A model generated the notes under the pieces. It was not told where the DNA came from and did not search any database. It saw nothing but the letters and a program-made list of their open reading frames with translations. A program made the translations under genes and the position numbers. Of a stretch of 64,000 nt of DNA, positions 40,967-50,173 are shown piece by piece. This DNA comes from Bacillota bacterium (GTDB lineage Bacteria > Bacillota > Desulfotomaculia > Desulfotomaculales > Ammonificaceae), in the NCBI GenBank assembly GCA_040755295.1, contig JBFMBK010000008.1:62001-126000 (forward strand), given 5' to 3'. Position 1 is the stretch's first letter. Every line of letters begins with the position of its first letter.

Positions 40967-43654
40967 TTGCAATCTTTAACTATTAGTCTTAACGGACGGG
41001 AAGTAACCGGGGAATCAGGAATGACCATTCTGGAGCTGGCGCGTCGGGAAGGCGTGCACATTCCCACGATCTGTTATGAGCCGCACCTGGCTCCCATAGG
41101 TGGTTGTCCTTCGATCAGCAGTTGCCGTGTCTGCATCGTGGAAGACGAGCGCACCGGCGCTTTGGTGACGTCCTGCGGCACCTTTATCGTCCCCGGCATG
41201 ATCATCAACACCGCTTCACCGCGCGTGCTTAAACGTCGTAAAATTATCGTTGAATTGATGCTGGCCAGCCACCCGGATTCATGCCTGGTATGCCCTAAAG
41301 GAAACCGGTGCCAGCTGCGTCAGGTGGCCGCCGAACTCGGCATTGGGCTGCCGAGGTTCCAGAGGATACCGCTTGCGGCTACGATAAACGACGCCAACCC
41401 GTTCATTAAAAGGGATCTGAGCAAGTGCATACTGTGCGCCAAGTGCATCCGCGCCTGCCAGGAACTGGTCGTGGAAGGGGCGGTTGATTATTTCCGACGC
41501 GGTTTTACAGCCAGACCGGCAACAACCGGTGACGCTCCCCTGGAGGAATCGGAGTGCACCTTCTGCGGAACGTGTGTCGCAATGTGCCCCACCGGCGCGC
41601 TCCTCGAATCCGAGCCGTCATACAGGGGAACCGCGGGAACCTCCGTCCGGTCGACCTGCCCTTATTGCGGCTGCGGCTGCACCATCAGGTTAAAAGTCAA
41701 GGAAGGACGTGTGGTACGTGTCATCCCGGACAACACGGACCCGGTAACCCGCGGCACCCTTTGCGCGAAGGGAAGTTACGGCTGCGATTTCATTCACAGC
41801 CCGGACAGACTGACCAGCCCGTTAGTTAAGGTGGACGACGGTTTTGAAGCGGTTTCCTGGGAAGAAGCCATTGCCGTTATAGCGAAAGAGTTCGAGCGCA
41901 TCAAAGGTAAGCACGGCGGCAACAGCCTGTCCGTATTCGGCTCCTCCAAGTGTACCAACGAGGAAAACTACCTTCTCCAGCGTTTTGCCAGGTGCGCGCT
42001 GGGGACCAACAACATAGACAACGGCAGCCGTCTCTGGGGTAACGCAAGCCATATGGCCAACGGCGAGGCGGTTGGGGTTGCCGCCACCAATTGCGCGGCA
42101 GCGATGGAAAAGGCCGATGTAATCATGGTGATCGGCGCGGACCCCACCATTTCCGCACCGCAGGTCGGTTACGCGGTAAAGCGCGCTGTGAAATGCCTTG
42201 ACGCAAAGTTAATCCTAATCGACCCGAGGGAAACGCGGCTGTCAATGTTTGCCGATATCCAACTGAAACCGAAGATCGGAACGGACCTGGTGCTTTTGAA
42301 CGGTATGGCCAGGATTTTGATTAAAGAGCATTTATACAACGAAGAAATAGATGTCGAAAACCCTGAATTTAAAGCTTTTACCGAAAGCGTTGCCGCTTAT
42401 ACACCGACCTATGTGGAAAAGACCACCGGCGTTCCTTACGGAGAGATGCTTAAAGCCGTACACCAGTTTGCAACGGCGGGCAAAGTCGCAACCATTTACG
42501 GTCACGGAATCAGCCAGGTACCGCACGGTACCGAAACGATCAAGGCGCTGGCAAACCTCGCCTTATTGGCCGGGAAGGGCGCTCAGGGCGCAGGCCTATA
42601 CAGGCTTCAAAAAGAGAACAACGCCCAAGGCGCTTGTGACATGGGGACACTGCCCAACTTGCTCCCGGGATACGAGCAGACTTCGGATTTAAGGTCAAGA
42701 AGAGTGTTTGAGGACTACTGGGGGAGCTTGCCGTCCACTGTAGGTTTAACCGTCTTTGAGATGTTGGAGGCGGCAGGGAAAGGAAAGGTTAAGGGGATGT
42801 ACGTGGTCGGCGAAAACCCCGTTGCTTCCTTCCCGAATACCGGTTATGTCCGTGAGGCTTTATCTTCGCTCGATTTTCTGGTGGTTCAGGATTTGTTTCT
42901 TTCGGAAACAGCGGAACTGGCCGATGTGGTCCTGCCGGCGGCAAGTTTCGCGGAAAAAGAAGGCACATTCACCAGTTTTGACGGAAGGGTCAACTGGCTG
43001 AAAAAGGCCGTAGAGCCCCCGGGCCGGAGCCTGCCGGACTGGGAAATCATTATCAGGCTGGGAGCAGCGATGGGCCATCCGATGTCCTACGCGTCACCGC
43101 GTGAAGTCAGGGAAGAAATCAGGAAACTTGTACCCATATATAAGGGCATCGGTTACGGCATGTTGCCGGAAGAACCCCAGGACGATCTACAGAGTCTGTC
43201 CCGCGCAAAGGCCGTTTACCGTAAACAACCGGAAAAGGCACTGGGCCTTTGGCCTACTCAGCGCGAGACGGTCCGGGAGAAACACACCAAAAAATACCCT
43301 TTCCTCCTCCTAATCGGCAGCAACCTGTTCCAGTTCGGAGGGAGTACGCGAAGCTCCCGGGCGCCTCGCTTACGTAAGTTCTACTCGCAGCGCTTCGTCG
43401 ACATCGGGGAAGAGGACGCTGAAAAACTGATGCTCGGTGAAGGTGACCGGGTTAAGATAATATCCCCGACGGGAGAAGTGACGGCAGCGGTGAAGATAAG
43501 CGACACCCTGCCGCAAGGCACCCTTTTCCTTCCGTCTCCTTTACCCGGTTTTTCCGTTGGTCAATTGTTAAATATCGTTTTAGACCCGGCAAGGAAAACC
43601 CCCTGTACAAAGTCAGTCAACGTAAGGGTAGAAAGGATAGATTCCAATGAATAA
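40967..43654 (+). CDS. NuoG/FdhA-like iron-sulfur molybdopterin-fold protein lacking the catalytic Cys/Sec
   Basis: 895 aa. Order: plant-type [2Fe-2S] domain (about 1-80, with an insert GGCPSISSCRVC), His-Cys [4Fe-4S] box, two [4Fe-4S] motifs (CILCAKCIRACQ, CTFCGTCVAMCP), the N-proximal cluster CPYCGCGC (about 230-237), then the molybdopterin oxidoreductase and dinucleotide-binding domains. It resembles FdhA, but at the Mo-ligand site it has SRLWGN: W357 replaces Cys/Sec and G358 the catalytic His (TGG codon at 42035-42037). Formate oxidation at that centre is therefore not expected. It heads an operon with NuoE- and NuoF-like genes. TTG start; aaggag ten bases upstream. Confidence 0.85.
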   Translation: MQSLTISLNGREVTGESGMTILELARREGVHIPTICYEPHLAPIGGCPSISSCRVCIVEDERTGALVTSCGTFIVPGMIINTASPRVLKRRKIIVELMLASHPDSCLVCPKGNRCQLRQVAAELGIGLPRFQRIPLAATINDANPFIKRDLSKCILCAKCIRACQELVVEGAVDYFRRGFTARPATTGDAPLEESECTFCGTCVAMCPTGALLESEPSYRGTAGTSVRSTCPYCGCGCTIRLKVKEGRVVRVIPDNTDPVTRGTLCAKGSYGCDFIHSPDRLTSPLVKVDDGFEAVSWEEAIAVIAKEFERIKGKHGGNSLSVFGSSKCTNEENYLLQRFARCALGTNNIDNGSRLWGNASHMANGEAVGVAATNCAAAMEKADVIMVIGADPTISAPQVGYAVKRAVKCLDAKLILIDPRETRLSMFADIQLKPKIGTDLVLLNGMARILIKEHLYNEEIDVENPEFKAFTESVAAYTPTYVEKTTGVPYGEMLKAVHQFATAGKVATIYGHGISQVPHGTETIKALANLALLAGKGAQGAGLYRLQKENNAQGACDMGTLPNLLPGYEQTSDLRSRRVFEDYWGSLPSTVGLTVFEMLEAAGKGKVKGMYVVGENPVASFPNTGYVREALSSLDFLVVQDLFLSETAELADVVLPAASFAEKEGTFTSFDGRVNWLKKAVEPPGRSLPDWEIIIRLGAAMGHPMSYASPREVREEIRKLVPIYKGIGYGMLPEEPQDDLQSLSRAKAVYRKQPEKALGLWPTQRETVREKHTKKYPFLLLIGSNLFQFGGSTRSSRAPRLRKFYSQRFVDIGEEDAEKLMLGEGDRVKIISPTGEVTAAVKISDTLPQGTLFLPSPLPGFSVGQLLNIVLDPARKTPCTKSVNVRVERIDSNE

Positions 43655-44129
43655 GCCGGCGGCTAACAGCACAATTGATATGAAGCGAATTAAGGAAATA
43701 GTTATGGAGTGCGGCGGGCATAAGTGGGCCCTGATTACGGTGGTGCAGAAAATCCAGAATGAATTCGGTTACATTCCGCCGGAAGCCATTCCTGTAATAG
43801 CCAAAGGCATGAACATTTTTCCCAGCCAGATCCAGGGCGTGATCTCCTTCTACGCCCAGTTCTATACCAAACCACGGGGCAGGCAGGTTATTACGGTTTG
43901 CCGGGGAACGGCGTGTCATGTTCGGGGAGGGGAGTCATTGCTCGAGATGCTGGAAGGCAATCTCGGCATTAAAGAAGGCGAGACCACCCCTGATATGGAA
44001 TATACCTTGGAAACCGTGGCCTGTATTGGTGTTTGCGCCCTGGCTCCCAATTTGGTTATGGGCAACCAGGTTCACGGCAAAATGGATCCTCAGAAGATAG
44101 AGCAGTTGCTGAAAAAGGGTGAAGCGTAA
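43647..44129 (+). CDS. NuoE-like [2Fe-2S] thioredoxin-fold subunit
   Basis: 160 aa with a helical N-terminus (GHKWALITVVQKIQNEFGYIP) and a thioredoxin-like [2Fe-2S] domain with CRGTACHVRGG (about residues 85-95) and CIGVCALAP (about 125-133). Homologous to NuoE, HydA/HndA-type subunits that transfer electrons between NADH/FMN and iron-sulfur relays. It overlaps the NuoG-like gene by 8 bp and the NuoF-like gene follows directly, so one complex is implied. Confidence 0.93.
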   Translation: MNKPAANSTIDMKRIKEIVMECGGHKWALITVVQKIQNEFGYIPPEAIPVIAKGMNIFPSQIQGVISFYAQFYTKPRGRQVITVCRGTACHVRGGESLLEMLEGNLGIKEGETTPDMEYTLETVACIGVCALAPNLVMGNQVHGKMDPQKIEQLLKKGEA

Positions 44130-45758
44130 GTGCAAAACCAGCGTACAGTTTTCGTCTGCCACGGGACAGGATGCCTCTCCAGCAGGTCGGGCGCGGTCTA
44201 CGACGCGCTTAAGGCAGAGGCAAAGAGACTCCGCCTTGACGTGACCATCGATTTCACCGGCTGCCATGGTTTCTGCGAAAAGGGCGGCATCGTCGTTGTC
44301 GAACCCGAAGGCATTTTTTATTCCCATGTTCAAGCGGAAGACGTACCGGAAATAGTAAGTTCGCACCTCCGGGACGGGAAACCCGTGGAACGACTTTTCT
44401 ATATCGATCCGGCAACCGGCAAAGCCGTGCCTTATTACCGGGAAATCAACTTTTATAAGAAACAACAGCGCCTCATCTTACGCAACTGCGGTCGCATTAA
44501 TCCGGAAAAAATCGACCATTACATCGATGCCGGAGGCTACCGGTCACTGAAAAAAGCACTCCTGGAAATGACCCCGATCCAGGTGATTGAAGAGGTAAAG
44601 AAATCAGGGTTGCGCGGTCGCGGCGGCGCCGGCTTCCCTACTGGTCGGAAATGGGAATTCGGGTACAACGTCTGCGCCGATAAAAAATATGTAATCTGCA
44701 ACGCCGACGAGGGCGATCCCGGCGCATTCATGGACCGCTCCGTGTTGGAGGCCGACCCGCAGGCAGCGATTGAAGGTTTGATCATCGCCGGTTACGCCAT
44801 CGGGGCCAACGACGGATACGTATACATACGCGCCGAGTACCCGCTGGCGGTAAAACGCGTATACACGGCCATACAGCAGGCAAAAGAAAGGGGCTTCCTG
44901 GGTAAGAACATTTTCGGCTCGGGGTTTGATTTTGAGATTCATATGAAAGAGGGCGCCGGAGCTTTTGTCTGCGGTGAAGAAACCGCCCTGATCGCCTCGA
45001 TTGAGAGCCTGCGCGGAATGCCCCGGCCGCGTCCCCCTTACCCGGCGCAATCGGGTCTTTTCGGGAAACCGACCACGATTAATAACGTAAAGACCCTGGC
45101 CTCGGTTCCGGTGGTCATCGATCGCGGCGCCGATTGGTACGCCGGCATCGGCAGCGAAAAGAGTAAAGGAACAACGGTAATCGCCCTCAGCGGGAAGATA
45201 ATCAACAGCGGCCTGGTTGAAGTGCCCATGGGGACTTCGCTTTCGACCATTATCTTTGACATCGGCGGCGGTATCCCCGACAGGAGGCGTCTGAAAGCGG
45301 TGCAAACGGGCGGTCCGTCCGGCGGCTGTATCCCCGCGAGGTTCCCCGACACCCAGGTCGATTATGAAACCTTATCTTTAATGGGTTCGATCATGGGGTC
45401 CGGTGGTATGGTGGTTATGGACGACACCACCTGCATGGTCGAGGTGGCCCGGTACTTCTTAACCTTTACGCAGGCTGAGTCGTGCGGCAAATGCGTACCG
45501 TGCCGGCTGGGAACAAAACAGATGCTTGAGATCCTGACCAGAATCACCAGGGGCAAAGGGCAGGAAGGCGATATTGAAACCTTATACGATATAGCCAGGA
45601 CCGTTAAAGAATGTTCTCTCTGCGGGCTGGGTCAGACCTGCCCGAATCCTGTGCTTTCCACCCTGAATTATTTTAAAGAAGAGTATGAAGCGCACATAAA
45701 GAAAAGGGTTTGCCCGGCAGATCAATGCCGCGCGTTAAAGCGGAAGGAAAAGAATTAA
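44130..45758 (+). CDS. NuoF-like NADH-binding FMN/[4Fe-4S] subunit
   Basis: 542 aa. An N-terminal thioredoxin-like [2Fe-2S] domain (CHGTGCLSSRSG, CHGFCEKGG) is followed by the FMN/NADH domain (GLRGRGGAGFPTGRKW, NADEGDPGAFMDRS, GAYICGEET-like GAFVCGEETALI), a SLBB domain and the C-terminal cluster ESCGKCVPCRLGT. The trailing CSLCGLGQTCP and VCPADQC cysteines may bind a further cluster, but the two ferredoxin motifs of HndC/HydB are absent. It oxidises NADH or, in bifurcating complexes, is the flavin site. GTG start, one codon after the NuoE-like stop. Confidence 0.93.
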   Translation: MQNQRTVFVCHGTGCLSSRSGAVYDALKAEAKRLRLDVTIDFTGCHGFCEKGGIVVVEPEGIFYSHVQAEDVPEIVSSHLRDGKPVERLFYIDPATGKAVPYYREINFYKKQQRLILRNCGRINPEKIDHYIDAGGYRSLKKALLEMTPIQVIEEVKKSGLRGRGGAGFPTGRKWEFGYNVCADKKYVICNADEGDPGAFMDRSVLEADPQAAIEGLIIAGYAIGANDGYVYIRAEYPLAVKRVYTAIQQAKERGFLGKNIFGSGFDFEIHMKEGAGAFVCGEETALIASIESLRGMPRPRPPYPAQSGLFGKPTTINNVKTLASVPVVIDRGADWYAGIGSEKSKGTTVIALSGKIINSGLVEVPMGTSLSTIIFDIGGGIPDRRRLKAVQTGGPSGGCIPARFPDTQVDYETLSLMGSIMGSGGMVVMDDTTCMVEVARYFLTFTQAESCGKCVPCRLGTKQMLEILTRITRGKGQEGDIETLYDIARTVKECSLCGLGQTCPNPVLSTLNYFKEEYEAHIKKRVCPADQCRALKRKEKN

Positions 45759-45763
45759 ACGGT

Positions 45764-45858
45764 GGCACTCAGAAGGCATCTGGTGCTGATAGTACGATAC
45801 CAAGGCTTTGGTTCCTCGGTATCAACTGTTAACAATTACAAATGTTGAACTGAGTGCC
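45764..45858. repeat. Inverted-repeat-bounded element, copy 2
   Basis: GGCACTCAG (45764-45772) and CTGAGTGCC (45850-45858) are perfect 9-bp arms 95 bp apart. Inside, GATACC/GGTATC with extra AGG/CCT pairs forms a hairpin. It directly precedes the metV leader-like element. Confidence 0.65.
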
Positions 45859-45865
45859 GGGCACA

Positions 45866-46046
45866 ACGAAATGAAAATATAGATCCGTAAGCGTGTCGCG
45901 TAGCTAAACGAAACACCGTGAGAAGCGAGCAGAGCAAGGAAGATTGGCAAGGGACGGGCCGGGCAATTGGGAAGTGAGATGCCGGCAAGCCTGAGGCGGT
46001 AATGCGAAGTCATCGCGACGCCCGGCAAAAGAAGCACTATTTTGGT
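45866..46046 (+). promoter_or_regulatory. Leader-like repeated element upstream of metV
   Basis: Contains both halves. The 5' block is aatgaaaatatagat, gtaagcgtgtcgcg and ccgtgagaagcgagc to gcaagggacggg; the 3' block is gtcatcgcgacgcccggc followed by aaaagaagcactatttt (46025-46041). Thirty bases separate it from the metV start. Confidence 0.55.
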
Positions 46047-46071
46047 CAAATGTACTCAGGGGGGATTGAGA

Positions 46072-46737
46072 GTGAAGTCCATCACCAGGCAGAAACCGCT
46101 CGAAGAGGTAATACAGCAAGTAAGAAGCTTCGACCAGATCTACATACTTGGCTGCGGAACCTGCGCCACCATGACCAAAACGGGTGGCCGAGACCAGGTG
46201 ATTAAAATGAAAGAGTCCCTTGAAGGACTGGATAAGACAGTGACCGGTTGGGCTGTCATTCCGATCGCCTGTGACGAAATGACCGAGGTCGCCATGAAGG
46301 AAAACGAGCGCCCCATCCGCAACGCCGGTTGCGTGCTTGTCATGGCCTGCGCGCTCGGTGTGCACCGGGTAAGCTCTTACACCAGAAACCCGGTTATACC
46401 CGCTCTGGACACGCTGTTTATCGGCCTGGAAGAGAAACCCGGTCTATTTAAGGAGGTTTGCGCCCAATGCGGCCAGTGTGTGATCGGTGAAACCGCCGGC
46501 ATCTGCCCGGTCACCGAATGTAACAAAGGCTTGCTGAATGGGCCGTGCGGCGGCACCAACGAAGGTAAATGCGAAGTTGACAAGAATAAGGATTGTGCGT
46601 GGACGCTGATATACCGCAAGTTGAAGGCTCAGGGAAGGCTTAATCTGATGCGGAAATACCAACCCCCAAAGAACTATCAAATGGTGCCCAGGCCGAAAGC
46701 CGCCAGAATTAGTATAGGTGAGGAGAATCGAGAATGA
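46072..46737 (+). CDS. metV: MetV, zinc/iron-sulfur partner of methylene-THF reductase
   Basis: 221 aa from the GTG at 46072 (cagggggg precedes it by seven bases). The N-terminal half has YILGCGTCATMTKTGGRD (a vitamin-B12-independent MetV signature with CxxC). The C-terminal half is the MTHFR_C domain: CAQCGQCVIGETAGICP, CNKGLLNGPCGGTNEGKCEVD, CAWTLIYRKLKAQGR. In Moorella and Acetobacterium MetV binds MetF and carries clusters that pass electrons to the flavin. Its stop overlaps the metF start by 4 bp (ATGA). Confidence 0.92.
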   Translation: MKSITRQKPLEEVIQQVRSFDQIYILGCGTCATMTKTGGRDQVIKMKESLEGLDKTVTGWAVIPIACDEMTEVAMKENERPIRNAGCVLVMACALGVHRVSSYTRNPVIPALDTLFIGLEEKPGLFKEVCAQCGQCVIGETAGICPVTECNKGLLNGPCGGTNEGKCEVDKNKDCAWTLIYRKLKAQGRLNLMRKYQPPKNYQMVPRPKAARISIGEENRE

Positions 46738-47621
46738 CAGTGTCAAAGTTTAAAGAAGCCCTGAATTCGGGCAAATTTGTGGTAACATCCGAACTCGGTC
46801 CCCCGAAGGGCACGAACCTCGATCAGATGATGCACCACATTGAACTACTTAAGTACAGGGTGGATGCGCTGAACCTTACCGACCACCAAAGCTCCGTAAT
46901 GCGGTTCCCTTCCCTGGGAGGCTGCCTCGCCGTGAAAGAACGCGGCGGCGAGGCCGTACTGCAGATGACCTGTCGCGACCGCAACAGGCTGGCGTTACAG
47001 GCCGACCTGATGTTCGCACACTCGCGCGGTATAAACAACGTCCTCTGCCTCACGGGTGATGCGGTCGTGGTCGGTGACCACAAAGGCGCCAAGGGCGTTT
47101 TCGATCTCGACTCGGTACAACTGCTGAGGCTGATCCGGCAGATGGAAGCGGGCAAGGACATGGCCGGGAACGACCTCGACGGCGCGGTGAGTTTTTGCGC
47201 CGGTGCTTGCTGCACCCCGGAAGCATCTCCCATTGAGCCGCAGTTGATTAAGTTTGAGAAAAAGGTTGAGGCCGGTGCGGAGTTCTTTCAGACACAAGCT
47301 ATTTACGACCTTGAGAAGTTCGCCAAGTTTATGGAATACGCCCGCCAGTTCCCCGTTAAAATCCTGGCAGGGATAGTCCTGCTTACCTCGGCAGGCATGG
47401 CGAAGTTCTTAAACGCTAATATCCCCGGAATCACCGTGCCCCAGGATCTGATTGACGAGCTGGCGAATGCCGGGAGAGGAAGGGGTCTCGCAAAAGGCAT
47501 AGAAATCGCAGGCCGCATGATCGCCGCCCTAAAGAAGGATTCCGTCTGTGACGGCGTCCACATCATGGCTATCGGCAAGGAAGAAGTGGTGCCGGAAATC
47601 CTGGCAAAGGCGGGGCTGTAA
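46734..47621 (+). CDS. metF: Methylenetetrahydrofolate reductase MetF, MetV-associated
   Basis: 295 aa barrel. Family blocks: FVVTSELGPPKGTNLDQM at the N-terminus, VDALNLTDHQ, CRDRNRLALQADLMFA, CLTGDAV and FQTQAIYDLEKF, ending EEVVPEILAKAGL. It is the short, archaeal/acetogen type that works with MetV and an external electron donor rather than directly with NADH. It is the last gene of the NuoG-E-F-MetV-MetF cluster. This window also has a longer, stand-alone MetF at 39355. Confidence 0.93.
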   Translation: MTVSKFKEALNSGKFVVTSELGPPKGTNLDQMMHHIELLKYRVDALNLTDHQSSVMRFPSLGGCLAVKERGGEAVLQMTCRDRNRLALQADLMFAHSRGINNVLCLTGDAVVVGDHKGAKGVFDLDSVQLLRLIRQMEAGKDMAGNDLDGAVSFCAGACCTPEASPIEPQLIKFEKKVEAGAEFFQTQAIYDLEKFAKFMEYARQFPVKILAGIVLLTSAGMAKFLNANIPGITVPQDLIDELANAGRGRGLAKGIEIAGRMIAALKKDSVCDGVHIMAIGKEEVVPEILAKAGL

Positions 47622-47623
47622 AT

Positions 47624-47651
47624 CAGTAGACAGTAGGGAGTAGCAGGTAAT
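47624..47651. repeat. Heptamer tract, CAGTAGR type
   Basis: Units cagtaga, cagtagg, gagtagc, aggtaat, beginning two bases after the metF stop codon. Confidence 0.7.
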
Positions 47652-47692
47652 AATTAAGTAATATAGCGGGTTGCGGGTTAAAATTTCTAAAA

Positions 47693-47719
47693 TAAAAAGG
47701 GGACTGTCCCCTTTTTTAT
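47693..47719. terminator. Bidirectional terminator after metVF
   Basis: AAAAAGGGGAC/GTCCCCTTTTTT around a single T gives a stem with A-run on one side and T-run on the other, suitable for both the metF transcript and the convergent GGDEF gene. Confidence 0.85.
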
Positions 47720-47858
47720 TCCCCGGCATTTTGCCGAATAACAGCTGAGTGCTGGATGAATCCTGACCCTGAATGGATACCATATTTTTGATGATGTTTC
47801 AGTTTTCTGTGAACTCTGTACCTCTGTGGTGAAGTATTTTCGTTATAACCATACACCA

Positions 47859-49820
47859 TTACTTCCGTCCGAAAATGCTCCTATAACCCGGGGTTTGCAC
47901 CATATCCCGCCATACGATCCGGTTTCTCCCCAGTCTTTTTGCCGTGTAAAGAGCGTTGTCAGCGATCAAAAGTAAATCCTGGGTCGTAACCCCGTCGTCC
48001 GGGTAAAGCGCCATGCCAATGCTTACCGTTGGGAAGGGCTCTTTTTGTCCTTCCGCTTCCAACTTGCCCCTCAAACGTTCAGCCACCGCAATCACCCCCG
48101 GGACATCGGCTTCCACCACCAGGACCACGAATTCTTCTCCCCCGTACCGGGCCGCCACGTCGGTCTCCCGTATGCTCTGCTGAAAAAGCTGCGCGGCCTG
48201 TTTGAGGCATTGATCCCCCGCCAGGTGGCCAAAGGTGTCGTTATAGTCCTTGAAGTGGTCGATGTCCAAAAGCAGAACGCCGCACTTCGATTTGTACCGT
48301 TGACAGCGTTTCAGCTCCGAATCCAAAAGTGCGAAGAATTTGTGCCGGTTATAGAGCCCCGTCAGAGCGTCACGTTCGGCCATCTTTTTTACTTTCTTAT
48401 AGAGCAGCGTGTTTTCAACCGCAACACCGATCTGGCTTCCGACCGCGTCCAGAACCTCTTTCTCCTCAGGACTGAGCCCCTGTTTTGTCTTGTGGAAAAG
48501 CGTCAGCACCCCCTGGACCTTATCCTTCCGTCTTAACGGTACGAAAACGCCGAGCGAAAACTCCGCCGACGCCTCATTCATCACCGGACCCAGGGACGCA
48601 TCGGCCGCGTCGAAAACAACGATTTCATCCATGGGCAGCGAGTGCACCTTTTCAAGGATTTCTTTTTCACCGAGGTGTTTTGCACATTCTTCAGAAAACC
48701 CGCGGTATGCCGCAAGCAAAAACCCTTCCCGGTCTTCTTGCAAAAGGACTGCGCCGGCGTGCCAGTCGGCGATCTCCATAACCTTCGCCAGAACCTCCTG
48801 CAGCACCATCTCCAGTTCGAGGGAACGGGTCAGGGTTTCCGCAATTATATTCAGCGTGGCAAGCCGCCGGTGGCTCTCTTCTATCTCCTGATTTTTTCGC
48901 GCCATCTCCTGAATCAGGATGGTGTTTTCTATCGCCGTGGCCAGCGCGCCTGCCAGTTGCTGGGCAAGGGGAAAGTCTTTCTCCGCGTATTTCCCTTTTT
49001 CCTTGCTGTAGAAGCATAGCCCCCCGACCACTCCGCTCTTGGCCACCAGAGGAACAACAAGAACCGTTTGCAGACCGGAGTCCGCCAGGTCCGCATCGCC
49101 CGCAAGTTCCGGGATCGTCTGCAGGTCTTCCACGATGTCGGGCTGACCGCCCGCAAACCTCGACTGCAGGACAAAATCGCTCGGATAAAGCGCCGTCGCA
49201 GGGTCTACAGCCTCATCGTCCCGGAAGAAGGCGAGGACGCCCAACCTGTTTTGCTCGTTTACAAGGATTTTCATCCAATCGAAGTTTATCAGTCCTTTAA
49301 TCAACTGATGGAGGGCGTCATAAAACTCGCGGCTTTCTAAGCCCGAGGTGAGCAGCCAGTTAAGGGTGGTTATTACCTCCAGAAACCGCCACTGTCCCAG
49401 CATCTCCTGCCGTGCGGCAAGGTCCGCCAGCGCGAGGGCGAAAACCCCCTTGAGCCGGTTTATTTTTTCCTCCAGGTTCCCCGCGCCGTCCACTTTATTA
49501 AAGGAGAGCACCCCAACCTCACGGTCGGCGTAAGTAAGCGGCAGCGCCAGTTCATCTCCGGCACGGACCTGGCACCCCTGCCGCAGCGCAAGCCCGGGAA
49601 GCGTCGCTTCGCTCAGGGAAAATGAACTATTCCGACCGGTATCCGCATCCTTCTCCGTAAGCGACACAAGAGTACCCTCACTGCGGTTGAGCAGATACAC
49701 CTTCGTCCCGGCACAACCGCTGACCGCATCAAGTGTCGTGACGATCAGATCGCCGATGCGGGCGGGGTCTTCGGTGGCTGCCAATTGTGAAGCTAGAACG
49801 GCAAGGTCTTCGTCATTCAT
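47859..49820 (-). CDS. GAF-GAF-GAF-GGDEF diguanylate cyclase
   Basis: 653 aa cytoplasmic protein. Three GAF-type sensory domains fill residues 1-470 (for example LLYKKVKKMAERDALTGLYN begins the linker to the catalytic part). The GGDEF domain has DALTGLYNRHKF and RYGGEEFVVLV, with an I-site RETD five residues before GGEEF, so product inhibition by c-di-GMP is expected. DNA-binding or EAL domains are absent. The ligands of the GAF domains cannot be read. Convergent with metF; ATG at 49820 after gggagtt. An unlabelled 353-bp gap follows upstream. Confidence 0.93.
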   Translation of the reverse strand: MNDEDLAVLASQLAATEDPARIGDLIVTTLDAVSGCAGTKVYLLNRSEGTLVSLTEKDADTGRNSSFSLSEATLPGLALRQGCQVRAGDELALPLTYADREVGVLSFNKVDGAGNLEEKINRLKGVFALALADLAARQEMLGQWRFLEVITTLNWLLTSGLESREFYDALHQLIKGLINFDWMKILVNEQNRLGVLAFFRDDEAVDPATALYPSDFVLQSRFAGGQPDIVEDLQTIPELAGDADLADSGLQTVLVVPLVAKSGVVGGLCFYSKEKGKYAEKDFPLAQQLAGALATAIENTILIQEMARKNQEIEESHRRLATLNIIAETLTRSLELEMVLQEVLAKVMEIADWHAGAVLLQEDREGFLLAAYRGFSEECAKHLGEKEILEKVHSLPMDEIVVFDAADASLGPVMNEASAEFSLGVFVPLRRKDKVQGVLTLFHKTKQGLSPEEKEVLDAVGSQIGVAVENTLLYKKVKKMAERDALTGLYNRHKFFALLDSELKRCQRYKSKCGVLLLDIDHFKDYNDTFGHLAGDQCLKQAAQLFQQSIRETDVAARYGGEEFVVLVVEADVPGVIAVAERLRGKLEAEGQKEPFPTVSIGMALYPDDGVTTQDLLLIADNALYTAKRLGRNRIVWRDMVQTPGYRSIFGRK

Positions 49821-50111
49821 CTTTTAACTCCCGGGCAGGATTACAAGGAGCCTGAACCATTTTTTTCCGCGTCAATGAGTGCAGATTGCGCCTAATATAT
49901 AATCGTACTGCTATTGTGTAGATTGAAGTATTTTTGGAAAACTTTTAAATCTAAATACCGTCATAAACCGTCGCGGTTTTACATCGCCTACCCGGGACGG
50001 ATTTTATTTTATTGGCCTTATTCCTTCCCGCCGAGGTATTACTTGTGTTAGAATTTTGCTGACGTTTTGTATAGAAACCCGCTGCAAGCTTTTTTGGAAC
50101 ACCACGTTCGC

Positions 50112-50157
50112 CCGCAGGACTACTTCGCTTTCAGCGGTTAAAATCCTGCGGATTTTT
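50112..50157 (+). terminator. Hairpin with T-run upstream of the mazG-like gene
   Basis: CCGCAGGA/TCCTGCGG 8-bp perfect stem with a 24-nt loop, followed by ATTTTT. It ends 16 bp before the GTG start, so it may attenuate the downstream gene. The rest of the 49821-50173 gap shows no gene. Confidence 0.55.
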
Positions 50158-50173
50158 CCGGGGGTACAATTCA

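Noticed and set aside
42035-42037. Selenocysteine codon in the FdhA-like gene
   Set aside because: The codon is TGG, not TGA, and no in-frame TGA or SECIS-like hairpin was seen.
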